From the NCBI GenBank assembly GCA_937138255.1, contig CAKZOU010000066.1, positions 35,860 through 99,859 on the forward strand: a stretch of DNA of 64,000 nt, written 5' to 3'. Below, piece after piece: positions 25,586 to 35,059 of this stretch. This DNA comes from an uncultured Paracoccaceae bacterium (lineage in GTDB: Bacteria > Pseudomonadota > Alphaproteobacteria > Rhodobacterales > Rhodobacteraceae). Position numbers and translations under genes: made by a program. Numbering within the stretch: position 1 is the first letter of the stretch; each line of letters begins with the position of its first letter. The notes under the pieces are model-generated. The model did no database searches. It was given only the letters and a program-made list of their open reading frames with translations, and was not told where the DNA came from.

Positions 25586-26635
25586 ATGGCGACCCTCAAG
25601 GATATCAGCGCAGAGCTTGGCCTCTCGGTGGCGACAGTCAGCCGGGCGCTCAACGGCTTTCCTGAGGTCAGCGCCCGCACCCGTGCGCGCGTTCAGGACG
25701 TGGCCGACCGTATCGGCTATAAACCCAACCGCATCGCCCAACGGCTTGTCACCGGGCGGTCGGGCATGGTGGGGTTCATCGCCAAGCTCAACGCCGACAT
25801 GACCGCCGACCAGACCTTCTTGGAGATTCTGACGGGCCTGACGGCGGCGCTGGCTGAACGCGATGTCGATCTCGTCCTGTCGGTTGATCAGCACGATGAT
25901 CCGGTCACGGTCTATGAGCGGATGCTCGAGCGCGGCATCCTCGATGGCTTCATCCTCAACGCCCCGGTGCCAAACGATCCGCGCGTCGCCTTCCTGCAAT
26001 CGCGCGGCATTCCCTTCGTGATGCACGGCCAGTCAGAGCAGGTGGTGGATTATCCCTTCTACGGGATCGACAACCGCGCCGTGAGCCGCGATGCCGTGAG
26101 CCTTCTCGCAACGCTCGGCCACCGCCGGATCGCGCTTTTGAACGGCGATATTCGTTTCTCCTTCGCTATCGACCGCGAGCAGGGATTTCGCGAGGCGATC
26201 GCCGAGGAGGGGCTCAACACCCCCGAGGCCTTCATCGGCCATGAAACCCCTTCGGAAAGTTACGGCTACACCGAGGCGCTCGCCATGCTTTCTGGCCGTC
26301 GCGGCACGAAGCCAACAGCCATCATCTGCGGTTCGACACTGATCGCAGCCGGCGTCATGCGTGCCGCCAAAGATCTCGGGCTTTCGGTTCCTTCGGATCT
26401 GTCGCTGATCGCCCATGACGATGCCTTGCCCCAATTCCGCGCTGTGAATTTCGATCCGCCCCTAACGGTCACCCGCTCGCCGCTGCGTGATGCCTGTAGC
26501 CCGCTCGCCAATCACCTGATTGATCACATCTCTGGCGGCGACGCCGAAACCCTTCAATCCCAGATCCGCGCCGAGCTTATCGTGCGCGAAAGCACCGGAC
26601 CCGTCCCCAAAGGAGGCACCGATCCATGGCCCTAG
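25586..26635 (+). CDS. LacI-family regulator of the maltose/alpha-glucoside genes
   Basis: 349 residues. The helix-turn-helix and hinge are at the N-terminus (ATLKDISAELGLSVATVSRA, then GFPEVS and VADRIGYKPN). The rest is a periplasmic-binding-protein-like effector domain with GLSVPSDLSLIAHDD. It is divergent from aglA-malEFG, and its last 10 bases overlap malK, so it probably controls both units and responds to an alpha-glucoside. This matches AglR proteins of rhizobia and rhodobacters. Confidence 0.9.
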   Translation: MATLKDISAELGLSVATVSRALNGFPEVSARTRARVQDVADRIGYKPNRIAQRLVTGRSGMVGFIAKLNADMTADQTFLEILTGLTAALAERDVDLVLSVDQHDDPVTVYERMLERGILDGFILNAPVPNDPRVAFLQSRGIPFVMHGQSEQVVDYPFYGIDNRAVSRDAVSLLATLGHRRIALLNGDIRFSFAIDREQGFREAIAEEGLNTPEAFIGHETPSESYGYTEALAMLSGRRGTKPTAIICGSTLIAAGVMRAAKDLGLSVPSDLSLIAHDDALPQFRAVNFDPPLTVTRSPLRDACSPLANHLIDHISGGDAETLQSQIRAELIVRESTGPVPKGGTDPWP

Positions 26636-27714
26636 ACCAGTCAACCACCGCGGCCGCGCTTGAAATCAATGCGCTGAAGAAAAGCTATGGCGCGGTCGAA
26701 GTTTTGAAAGACGTCAACGTTTCGATGGCTCCGGGCGAGTTTCTTGTGCTGGTCGGTCCGTCGGGCTGCGGCAAGTCAACGCTTCTCAACTGCATCGCCG
26801 GGCTGGAAGAGATCACGTCGGGTGAACTGAAGATCGGTGGGCGCGATGTGACGAACGAACCGCCGAAAGACCGCGACATCGCGATGGTGTTTCAGTCCTA
26901 CGCGCTTTATCCGACGATGACCGTGGCCGAAAACATCGGCTTTGGCATGAAGATCCGCAAGGTGCCGGCCGAAAAGGCCAAGGCCAAGATCGACGAGGTT
27001 GCCAAGCTCTTGCAGATCGACCACCTGCTCGACCGCCAGCCAAGCCAGCTTTCCGGCGGCCAGCGCCAGAGGGTCGCCATGGGCCGTGCGCTGGTGCGTG
27101 AACCCAAGCTGTTCCTTTTCGACGAGCCGCTCTCTAACCTCGACGCCAAACTGCGCGTCGAGATGCGCGCCGAGATCAAGCGCCTGCACAAGACGACCGG
27201 CGCTTCGATCGTTTATGTCACTCACGACCAGATCGAAGCGATGACGCTGGCGACCCGGATTGTCGTTCTGAAAGGTGGGATCGTTCAGCAGATCGGAACC
27301 CCGCACGAAATCTATGACCGGCCGACCAATACATTCGTCGCCGATTTCATGGGAACGCCGCCGATGAACCTGATGCCGGCCACCGTGACCAAGAAGGGCC
27401 TTCTGCTCGGCGATCAGGAAGTCGATATGGGCAAGGGATGGGGCGACCGAAAGTTGCCCGAGCAGGTGATCGCCGGCATCCGGCCCGAACACGTCTTTGT
27501 GGCAAGCGACAAGGCCGATCTGCGGCTTCGTCCGGAGATGGTCGAACATACCGGAGCCGAGAGCTTTGTCCTGTTCCGTCTGGCGGGCAAACCGTTCCTT
27601 GCCAAGCTTCCGGGCCGGTTTGACGAGGATGCGCCGGGCGAGCTTGAGCTCGAGATCGACCGTGCCGCTGTCAACCTCTTTGACGCCACGACCGGGATGC
27701 GCATCGATTCCTGA
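26626..27714 (+). CDS. malK: Sugar ABC transporter ATP-binding protein MalK
   Basis: 362 residues. The ATPase domain has Walker A GPSGCGKST, Q-loop FQSYALYP, signature LSGGQRQR, Walker B LFLFDEPLSNLDA and the switch His in VTHDQIEAMTL. A C-terminal TOBE-type regulatory domain follows. It powers MalFG. The ATG at 26626 has AGGAGG upstream, and the gene overlaps the LacI-type regulator by 10 bases, so it belongs to the regulator's transcript rather than that of malEFG. Confidence 0.93.
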   Translation: MALDQSTTAAALEINALKKSYGAVEVLKDVNVSMAPGEFLVLVGPSGCGKSTLLNCIAGLEEITSGELKIGGRDVTNEPPKDRDIAMVFQSYALYPTMTVAENIGFGMKIRKVPAEKAKAKIDEVAKLLQIDHLLDRQPSQLSGGQRQRVAMGRALVREPKLFLFDEPLSNLDAKLRVEMRAEIKRLHKTTGASIVYVTHDQIEAMTLATRIVVLKGGIVQQIGTPHEIYDRPTNTFVADFMGTPPMNLMPATVTKKGLLLGDQEVDMGKGWGDRKLPEQVIAGIRPEHVFVASDKADLRLRPEMVEHTGAESFVLFRLAGKPFLAKLPGRFDEDAPGELELEIDRAAVNLFDATTGMRIDS

Positions 27715-27801
27715 TCGGCAATAGTCCGTTCACCGATTATTCCTTTCCTGTTTACCCAACTTCGTTAGTCTGGGGAAAATGAAGTGAGGCAAATCGGAAC
27801 G

Positions 27802-29922
27802 ATGCAGCGACCCCTGACCCGTGCAGGTCTGGCCCTAGCGTGCCTTGCGCCCGCCCTTTCGGCCTGCGGACCTACGGCGGCGCCCATTCCTGAGGAGAGT
27901 GGGTATTTCGACGTCTTCTACGATGTCTACTTCGTGGAAAGTTTTGCCCCCTACGCCGAGGCCGCATCAAACCTCGTCACCAACGACGCGCGATACCTTT
28001 TCGAAAAGTCGTTTGGCTGGTTCTTCTCGGATGCTCCCACTGTAACCTACAACAGCTACCCACTTGAATCATCGCGCGTTCAGTTCGCCCATGCCGCAGG
28101 GCTGACGGGGCAGGGTCAGATCATAGGATTCCTCGACTCTGGTTTTGATCCAACCCATCCAGATTTCGCCAGCAAAACAATCTATTCCGCCGAAAATTTG
28201 GCGACACTTCCTGTCGATGCACACGGAACCATGGTCGTTGGCGTGGCCGCAGCTGATGGCACCGGCAGCATGATCGGCATCGCGCCGAATGCCGATATCC
28301 TTTTGGGATCATTTGATAGCCAAGCCCAAATGGCCGATGCCATCAACCTTGCCCGCTCGATCGGGGCTGTCGCGATCAATAATTCCTGGGGCTACACAAA
28401 TCTCAACGCCACCCAACCCGGCTATGACTCGGCTTTCGGGGGAAATGGCGGGGCGACATACCTTCAGGCGCTTCGCAGTTATGCGGCCGAAGGCGTGGTG
28501 GTTTTCGCGTTGCGCAACGATGAAAACCTGACAAGAGCGGGCATCATGGACGGCTTGCCAGTGCTTGAGCCGCAGCTCGAGTCCGGGTGGATTGCGGTCG
28601 GAAATGCTGTGCCAGAATATGATGACACAAGCATCCAGAGTGTTGAGCGGATCTCGTCCGCCTGTCTGGAATCGGCCAGATGGTGCCTTTTTGCAGATGG
28701 GGCATGGGAGTCTACGACGGCGGGTGGTGGCTATGAATTTTCCACCGGCGCCTCGTTCGCCGCGCCACAAGTCAGCGGCGCCCTTGCGCTCCTGGCCGAA
28801 GCCTTTTCGGGAATGGGCCTAACGCCTCATCAGCTCCGCGACCGGCTACTGGCGTCGGCTGACAACAGTTTTCTCGACTCCTTCGATGGCATCCTTGATT
28901 TCGGCAATGGGGTCACGCACGGGTTCAACGAGGAATTTGGTCACGGCTTCCTCGATATCCGTGCAGCTCTCTTGCCGATTGGAGGGGCGGCGGTTCCAAC
29001 CCCGAGTGGGGCCTCCATTCCGGTGGGCGAGCCGGCGGTTGTGACGGGATCGGCCTTTGGCGATGCCGTGACCGAAGCGCTCGAGGGGCGCCAAGTTGTC
29101 GTGGAAGATGCCCTTGCGGCGACCTTCACAATGCCCGCCGCGGCCTTGTCTGCCTCGGCTCGTCCGGTACCTCTGTCGGTAATGCGAGCGGCAGAAATTT
29201 CTGGTGCAAATCTGGCACCCTTGCGCGAAGGCGCAGTGGGCGACGGGTCTGCGGGCCTCCTGGGCGCATATGGGGGCAAAATGGTTCCGACAACGATTGA
29301 GACAATTGAGGCCAACGTCCTGATGCCCTCCCTAGGCGGATCCGCCGGTATTTCCCTGCGCCAGACAAGCGAGTTTGGCTCTGCCGAGATCAATTGGGGT
29401 TTCAGCTGGCTCTCGGATCAGGGCGGGCCGCTATCGATCGGTGGGCCGAAAGGGCCCGGAGCCAGCAATGTGGCTTCGCTTGATCTTGGTATCGGCGGCG
29501 AGGTTGCGCCCGGCGCATATGTCTCGGTCAATGCCCAAGCGGGCATTGTCACGCCCCCCGCGCAGGCTCTCTTCAACGAGATCTCGCACATTACCTTCGA
29601 CAGCCTGAGCGCCACGCTTCAACTTGCTTCGGTCGGCCGCGAGAACGATCTCCTGAGCTTTTCGGTCGCGGCGCCACCCTCGGTCAAATCCGGCACTGCC
29701 CAGACAACCCTTCCCATGGCTCTTTCAGAAGGGGGAATTAGCTATGAAGACATGACCCTCAATCTCGCGCCACAAAGTCGCCAAATCGATCTTGGTGTCA
29801 CCTACCAGAGCCCGCTTTCAGAGAATACCGAGCTTTTTCTGGGTGCCTACGGCTCAGAGAATATGGCCGGCGGGCGGGCCCCAAACTTTGGGGCGGTACT
29901 GGCGGTCCAGTTCAGTTTCTAG
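27802..29922 (+). CDS. S8 subtilisin-type serine protease lipoprotein with a C-terminal autotransporter-like domain
   Basis: 706 residues. A signal peptide ends in the lipobox LSAC. The protease domain carries the triad Asp112 (FLDSGFDP), His141 (DAHGTMVVGV) and Ser318 (STGASFAAP), with Asn239 as oxyanion residue. After about residue 400 the sequence becomes Gly/Ser/Ala-rich, with alternating hydrophobic strands, and ends in Phe (LAVQFSF) like an outer-membrane beta-barrel. The barrel part seems short for a classical autotransporter. An alternative GTG start at 27784 adds six residues. The gene has a lower-GC, looser codon pattern than its neighbours. Substrate unknown. Confidence 0.8.
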   Translation: MQRPLTRAGLALACLAPALSACGPTAAPIPEESGYFDVFYDVYFVESFAPYAEAASNLVTNDARYLFEKSFGWFFSDAPTVTYNSYPLESSRVQFAHAAGLTGQGQIIGFLDSGFDPTHPDFASKTIYSAENLATLPVDAHGTMVVGVAAADGTGSMIGIAPNADILLGSFDSQAQMADAINLARSIGAVAINNSWGYTNLNATQPGYDSAFGGNGGATYLQALRSYAAEGVVVFALRNDENLTRAGIMDGLPVLEPQLESGWIAVGNAVPEYDDTSIQSVERISSACLESARWCLFADGAWESTTAGGGYEFSTGASFAAPQVSGALALLAEAFSGMGLTPHQLRDRLLASADNSFLDSFDGILDFGNGVTHGFNEEFGHGFLDIRAALLPIGGAAVPTPSGASIPVGEPAVVTGSAFGDAVTEALEGRQVVVEDALAATFTMPAAALSASARPVPLSVMRAAEISGANLAPLREGAVGDGSAGLLGAYGGKMVPTTIETIEANVLMPSLGGSAGISLRQTSEFGSAEINWGFSWLSDQGGPLSIGGPKGPGASNVASLDLGIGGEVAPGAYVSVNAQAGIVTPPAQALFNEISHITFDSLSATLQLASVGRENDLLSFSVAAPPSVKSGTAQTTLPMALSEGGISYEDMTLNLAPQSRQIDLGVTYQSPLSENTELFLGAYGSENMAGGRAPNFGAVLAVQFSF

Positions 29923-29937
29923 ACGCACTTGAATCGT

Positions 29938-29957
29938 AAAAGGCGCCTTTGGGCGCC
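29938..29957 (-). terminator. Terminator for tRNA-Ala, possibly also for the S8 protease gene
   Basis: The stem GGCGCC / GGCGCC with a short loop is followed by TTTT on the minus strand. It lies 28 bases beyond the tRNA 3' end. The plus strand lacks a good U-tract. Confidence 0.65.
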
Positions 29958-29985
29958 CTGTTTCAACTTCGACCTCGGAAGGATT

Positions 29986-30061
<76 letters not shown>

Positions 30062-30108
30062 ATCTCTGGTCAGACGTTTCCGTCTGCGTGCCGCTCTCTA
30101 AGCGGCGA

Positions 30109-30142
30109 CCGGGGCGAGTTCAAGAAGAAAAACACGCCCCGG
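30109..30142 (-). other. Hairpin downstream of the FYDLN-acid gene
   Basis: The 8-bp stem CCGGGGCG / CGCCCCGG with an 18-nt loop starts 10 bases after the stop codon at 30152. There is no U-tract, so it is a weak terminator or an RNA 3'-end stabiliser. Confidence 0.4.
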
Positions 30143-30151
30143 GGAAAGAAA

Positions 30152-30472
30152 TCAGTCGTCGTCTGCGGCGACATCGCCGAGGTCGTCAAAGGAGACGTTG
30201 TCGTCGTCTTCGTCCTCGTCGAGAACATCGTCACCCAGATCGACATCGTCTTCCTCATCATCGTCGAGGATCAGATCGTCGTCGTCTTCCATAGACTTGA
30301 GCTTCTTGGTCTGAGCGTCCTCGGCGTCAGCCACCATCGTGCGGGTCTTGCCCTGTTCGAAGGTGACGATTTCGCCCGTGTAGGGGCTGACGATCGGGTT
30401 GGCGTTCAGGTCGTAAAAGCGTTTGCCGGTGGTCGGGCAAAGGCGTTTGGTACCCCATTCTTCCTTGGGCAT
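30152..30472 (-). CDS. TIGR02300 family protein (FYDLN-acid domain)
   Basis: 106 residues. The N-terminal block reads MPKEEWGTKRLCPTTGKRFY and then DLNANPIVSPYTGE, with the FYDLN motif that names the family. The C-terminal half is almost entirely Asp and Glu. Members are common in alphaproteobacteria and have no known function; the acidic tail may bind a basic partner. The ATG at 30472 has AAGGGA upstream. It is divergent from the YgjP-type gene and lies upstream of tRNA-Ala on the same strand. Confidence 0.9.
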   Translation of the reverse strand: MPKEEWGTKRLCPTTGKRFYDLNANPIVSPYTGEIVTFEQGKTRTMVADAEDAQTKKLKSMEDDDDLILDDDEEDDVDLGDDVLDEDEDDDNVSFDDLGDVAADDD

Positions 30473-30582
30473 GGCTGTCCCTTCAAATTCTGGTCGTGCA
30501 CTTGCAGCGGATCGCCGCCACCTGCCATAAGCTGACCGAGGTGTCAAAGGCTTTGACACGGGTTTCTGGCGAGATGCTGCAT

Positions 30583-31275
30583 ATGGGACGATGTGTGCTG
30601 GAAGGCAACCCCCCGATCGCTGTTGCGCTCAAGCGTTCGGCGCGCGCCCGGCGTTTGTCGCTGCGCATTTCGCGGCTGGATGGGCGGGTCACATTGACGA
30701 TTCCCGCTGGCGTGGCCGAGCGCGAGGGGGTGGCCTTCCTGCGCGAGCGGGAAGGGTGGCTCAGGGGCCACCTCGGCCAGGTGGGCGAGATGAGGCAGGT
30801 AAGGGTCGGAGAGGTGATTCCGTTTGAAGGACGGCTCCTTCGGCTTGAGGCGGGGCAGGTCCGACGCACTTCGATCTCGGAGGATGTGCTGTCGGTTCCG
30901 GGTCTGGCTCATCAGGCGCCTGCACGGGCGCTGGCTTTTCTCAAGTCGAAGGCGCGGGATCGGCTGGCAGAGGCGTCCGACCGCTATGCAGCCGAGATTG
31001 GCAAAAGCTATGGCAAGCTGAGCTTGCGGGATACGCGATCGCGCTGGGGCTCATGCACGTCTCAGGGCGGGCTTATGTATTCCTGGCGGCTGATCATGGC
31101 GCCGCCGGAGGTGCTCGGCTATGTCGCGGCCCACGAGGTCGCGCATTTGCAAGAGATGCACCATGGGCCCGAGTTCTGGGCTTTGGTGGCGCGGCTATGT
31201 CCTGACTATGCAATCCATCGCCGCTGGCTCCGGTCCGAGGGCGATTCCCTGCACCGGATCCGATTCGTCGATTGA
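30583..31275 (+). CDS. YgjP-like M48/DUF45 family metal-dependent hydrolase
   Basis: 230 residues. The family core is visible: RSRWGSCTSQGGLMYSWRL, the zinc motif HEVAHL and the third ligand region MHHGPEFWALV. E. coli YgjP of this family has been described as a UTP pyrophosphatase, while others are annotated as peptidases; sequence alone does not decide. The ATG at 30583 is preferred since GGCGAG is 9 bases upstream; ATG 30574 is the alternative. The stop codon overlaps the possible -35 region of the GntR gene that follows. Confidence 0.82.
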   Translation: MGRCVLEGNPPIAVALKRSARARRLSLRISRLDGRVTLTIPAGVAEREGVAFLREREGWLRGHLGQVGEMRQVRVGEVIPFEGRLLRLEAGQVRRTSISEDVLSVPGLAHQAPARALAFLKSKARDRLAEASDRYAAEIGKSYGKLSLRDTRSRWGSCTSQGGLMYSWRLIMAPPEVLGYVAAHEVAHLQEMHHGPEFWALVARLCPDYAIHRRWLRSEGDSLHRIRFVD

Positions 31276-31285
31276 CCGGCGTCGA

Positions 31286-31301
31286 TTTTGTGATCACAAA
31301 A
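31286..31301. promoter_or_regulatory. Perfect 16-bp palindrome at the start of the GntR regulator gene
   Basis: TTTTGTGATCACAAAA ends 4 bases before the ATG at 31306. Its TGTGATCACA core recurs in pairs upstream of sucC and sdhC. A TTGACC at 31272-31277 could be the -35 element, which would put the palindrome between -35 and -10, an autorepression position. No Shine-Dalgarno sequence precedes the ATG. Confidence 0.8.
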
Positions 31302-31305
31302 GCTC

Positions 31306-31956
31306 ATGCTTCCGTCGACGCGCCCCACCGATCCTAACAACGCGGCCCATGAGAGGGTCTATCGCAGCCTTCGCGCGCGGATCATGCATGGCGAGATCGA
31401 GCCGGGGCGGGCGCTGACTTTGCGAGGCATCGGCAAGGAGTTCGATGTCTCGATGACCCCGGCGCGCGAGGCGGCGAGGCGGCTTGCAGCCGAGGGTGCC
31501 CTGACGATGAGTTCGTCGGGGCGGATATCCACGCCCGAGCTGTCGAACGAACGGATCGAGGAACTCGCGACGCTGCGGGCGCTTCTGGAGCCGGAGCTGG
31601 CGAGCCGGGCGCTGCCGCGGGCGCATTTTGCCCTGATCGAACGGCTTGAGACGATCAATCAGGGCGTCAGCCAGATGGTCGCGCGGCATGATGCGATCGG
31701 ATATATCCGCATGAACCTCGAGTTTCATCGCACGCTCTATCTGCGGGCGCAGGCGCCGGCGATGCTGGCGATGACCGAGACGGTCTGGCTGCAGCTTGGG
31801 CCGACCATGCGGGCGCTTTACGGGCGGCTCAATCGCAAGGATCCGCCCTATCACCACAAGCTTATCCTTGCCGCTTTGAAGGCGGGGGATGAGCCGGGAT
31901 TGCGGCTGGCGGTCAGGACCGATGTTTCGCAGGGCCTTCGGATGCTGAAGGGGTAG
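31306..31956 (+). CDS. GntR/FadR-type transcriptional regulator, AkgR candidate
   Basis: 216 residues. The N-terminal winged helix-turn-helix spans about 15-75 (HERVYRSLRARIMHGEIEPG, then TLRGIGKEFDVSMTPAREAARRL). The rest is an all-helical FCD effector domain with MNLEFHRTLY and its metal-ligand histidines. In Rhodobacter sphaeroides a GntR-family protein near the same TCA genes (AkgR) activates 2-oxoglutarate dehydrogenase, succinate dehydrogenase and related genes. Position next to lpd-suc, and the shared palindrome upstream of itself, sucC and sdhC, suggest this is its counterpart. No ribosome-binding site is visible, so the mRNA may be leaderless. Confidence 0.85.
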   Translation: MLPSTRPTDPNNAAHERVYRSLRARIMHGEIEPGRALTLRGIGKEFDVSMTPAREAARRLAAEGALTMSSSGRISTPELSNERIEELATLRALLEPELASRALPRAHFALIERLETINQGVSQMVARHDAIGYIRMNLEFHRTLYLRAQAPAMLAMTETVWLQLGPTMRALYGRLNRKDPPYHHKLILAALKAGDEPGLRLAVRTDVSQGLRMLKG

Positions 31957-32017
31957 GGGGCGCTGCCCCCTCGGCCCTTGCGGGCCTCACCCCCGGAGTA
32001 TTTTCAGCCAAAAGAAG
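31956..32017. repeat. Rhodobacteraceae-type intergenic stem-loop repeat, copy 4
   Basis: It starts in the TAG stop of the GntR gene. GGGGGC-GCT-GCCCCC is followed by the second stem GGCCC-TTGC-GGGCC, then CCCCCGGAGTATTTTCAG and CCAAAAGAAG. It ends three bases before the lpd stop codon at 32021. Confidence 0.78.
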
Positions 32018-32020
32018 GGC

Positions 32021-33406
32021 TTAGCTGTGGATCGGCCCATCGCCGCAGGCCATGGCGGCCTCGCGCACCGCCTCGGAGAAGGTCGGGTGGGCGTGGCAGG
32101 TGCGGGCGATGTCTTCGGCGGCGGCGCCGAACTCCATGGCGACGCAGATTTCGTGGATGAGGTCGCCGGCGGCGGGGCCGATGATGTGGCAGCCGAGGAC
32201 ACGGTCGGTGGTGGCGTCGGCGAGGATTTTCACGAAACCGTCGCCCGCGAAGACGGCCTTGGCGCGGCCGTTGCCCATGAAGGAGAACTTGCCGGCCTTA
32301 TAGGCGCGGCCTTCTTCCTTGAGCTGTTCTTCGGTGGCGCCCACTGAGGCAACCTCGGGGTGGGTGTAGATCACGCCGGGGATAACCCCATAATTTACAT
32401 GGCCTTTCTGGCCTGCGAGGATCTCGGCCAGGGCCACGCCTTCATCCTCGGCCTTATGGGCGAGCATCGGGCCGGGGGTGGCGTCGCCGATGGCGTAGAG
32501 GCCGGGAATATTGGTGGCGTAGTGGTTCGTGGCGATCTGGCCGCGACCCGTCATCTCGACGCCGAGGGCCTCCAGGCCGAGGCCCGCCGTGAAAGGGCGG
32601 CGGCCGGTAGCGACGAGGACGACCTCGGCCTCCAGCGCCTCTTCCTTGTCGTTCTTGCGCAGTTTGTACAAAACTTTGTTGCCGGTTTTCGCGGTTTGTA
32701 CAGATTGCACCGCGGCGCCCATGACGAATTTGAGCCCCTGTTTCTTGAGCATCCGCTGGAAGGTTTTCTGCACCTCGCCGTCCATGCCGGGGGTGATGGC
32801 GTCGAGGTATTCGATCACGGTCACCTCTGCGCCGAGGCGGCTGTAGACCGAGCCAAGCTCGAGGCCGATGACGCCCGCGCCGATCACGGCGACAGACTTG
32901 GGGATGGTGGGGAGCGAGAGGGCGCCGGTCGAGGTGACCACCGTCTTCTCGTCGATCTCGATGCCCGGAAGGGCCGAGGGCTCCGACCCGGTGGCGATGA
33001 CGATCTTCTTGGCGTCATAGGTGGTGTCGCCCACCTTGACCTGACCGGGGGCGGGGATCGAGGCCCAGCCTTTGATCCAATCGACCTTGTTCTTCTTGAA
33101 GAGGAACTCGATGCCCTTGGTATTGCCGTCGATCACATCCTGTTTGTAGGCCTGCATCTGCGCCCAATCGACTTCAGGCGCGGCGGCCTTGAGGCCCATG
33201 GCCGCGAAATTGTGCTGGGCTTCGTGCAGCGAGTGGGTCGCATGAAGGAGCGCCTTGGAAGGGATGCAGCCCACGTTGAGGCAGGTGCCGCCCAAGGCCT
33301 CGCGGCCCTCGACCACGGCGGTTTTCAGGCCGAGCTGGGCGCAGCGGATGGCGCAGACATAGCCGCCGGGGCCGGCGCCAATGATGATCACGTCATAGCT
33401 GGGCAT
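32021..33406 (-). CDS. lpd: Dihydrolipoyl dehydrogenase (E3)
   Basis: 461 residues. FAD motif [19 protein letters not shown], the redox disulfide [13 protein letters not shown], the NAD-binding [17 protein letters not shown] and the C-terminal active-site HAHPTFSEA are all present. It reoxidises dihydrolipoyl groups, here most likely for the 2-oxoglutarate dehydrogenase complex since it is the last gene of the sucC-D-A-B operon. It could also serve pyruvate dehydrogenase or glycine cleavage. It follows the MAPEG gene by 24 bases. Confidence 0.95.
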   Translation of the reverse strand: MPSYDVIIIGAGPGGYVCAIRCAQLGLKTAVVEGREALGGTCLNVGCIPSKALLHATHSLHEAQHNFAAMGLKAAAPEVDWAQMQAYKQDVIDGNTKGIEFLFKKNKVDWIKGWASIPAPGQVKVGDTTYDAKKIVIATGSEPSALPGIEIDEKTVVTSTGALSLPTIPKSVAVIGAGVIGLELGSVYSRLGAEVTVIEYLDAITPGMDGEVQKTFQRMLKKQGLKFVMGAAVQSVQTAKTGNKVLYKLRKNDKEEALEAEVVLVATGRRPFTAGLGLEALGVEMTGRGQIATNHYATNIPGLYAIGDATPGPMLAHKAEDEGVALAEILAGQKGHVNYGVIPGVIYTHPEVASVGATEEQLKEEGRAYKAGKFSFMGNGRAKAVFAGDGFVKILADATTDRVLGCHIIGPAAGDLIHEICVAMEFGAAAEDIARTCHAHPTFSEAVREAAMACGDGPIHS

Positions 33407-33430
33407 GTTGCGGGTCCTTTCGAGGGGAAA

Positions 33431-33844
33431 TCAGAAGGCAAGGGCGGAGCCGAGCATCGCCATCGTTGCCAGAAAGCCGACAAACCAGATGATCGAGCGC
33501 CAGGGCGAAAGGCCAAAGAAATAGGCCGGGACATAGAGGATGCGCGCGCCGAGGTAGACCCAGGCACAAGCGGCGGAAAAGCCGGTGGCGCGGTCGGAGA
33601 GGGTGACGACGACGACCGCGAGGGTGAAGAGGATGAGGCCTTCGAAATGGTTGGTGAAAGCTCGGTAAAGGCGGCCGGCGCGCACGCCGAGCAGTTCCGC
33701 CAATGGTCGGCCCAGGCGATGAACATCGCGGGCCGACATTGTCTTGCCGGGGCCGAGATCGAGGTTAGCCGAGACAGACATCAGAACGTATTGGACGCCC
33801 TGAAGAAGGCCGGCATAGGCGAGGACTTGAAGCTCGGGTGTCAT
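33431..33844 (-). CDS. MAPEG-family membrane protein
   Basis: 137 residues with about four hydrophobic segments. The pattern RLGRPLAELLGVRAGRLYRAFTNHFEG, with the conserved NHFE, marks the MAPEG family (glutathione-dependent membrane enzymes and relatives). It sits inside the TCA operon, 19 bases after sucB and 24 before lpd, with its own GGAGG box. Why a MAPEG protein belongs between E2 and E3 genes is unclear. Catalytic activity is not assured. Confidence 0.85.
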   Translation of the reverse strand: MTPELQVLAYAGLLQGVQYVLMSVSANLDLGPGKTMSARDVHRLGRPLAELLGVRAGRLYRAFTNHFEGLILFTLAVVVVTLSDRATGFSAACAWVYLGARILYVPAYFFGLSPWRSIIWFVGFLATMAMLGSALAF

Positions 33845-33863
33845 GGCGGCCTCCTGTTTGGCG

Positions 33864-35057
<1,194 letters not shown>

Positions 35058-35059
35058 GT

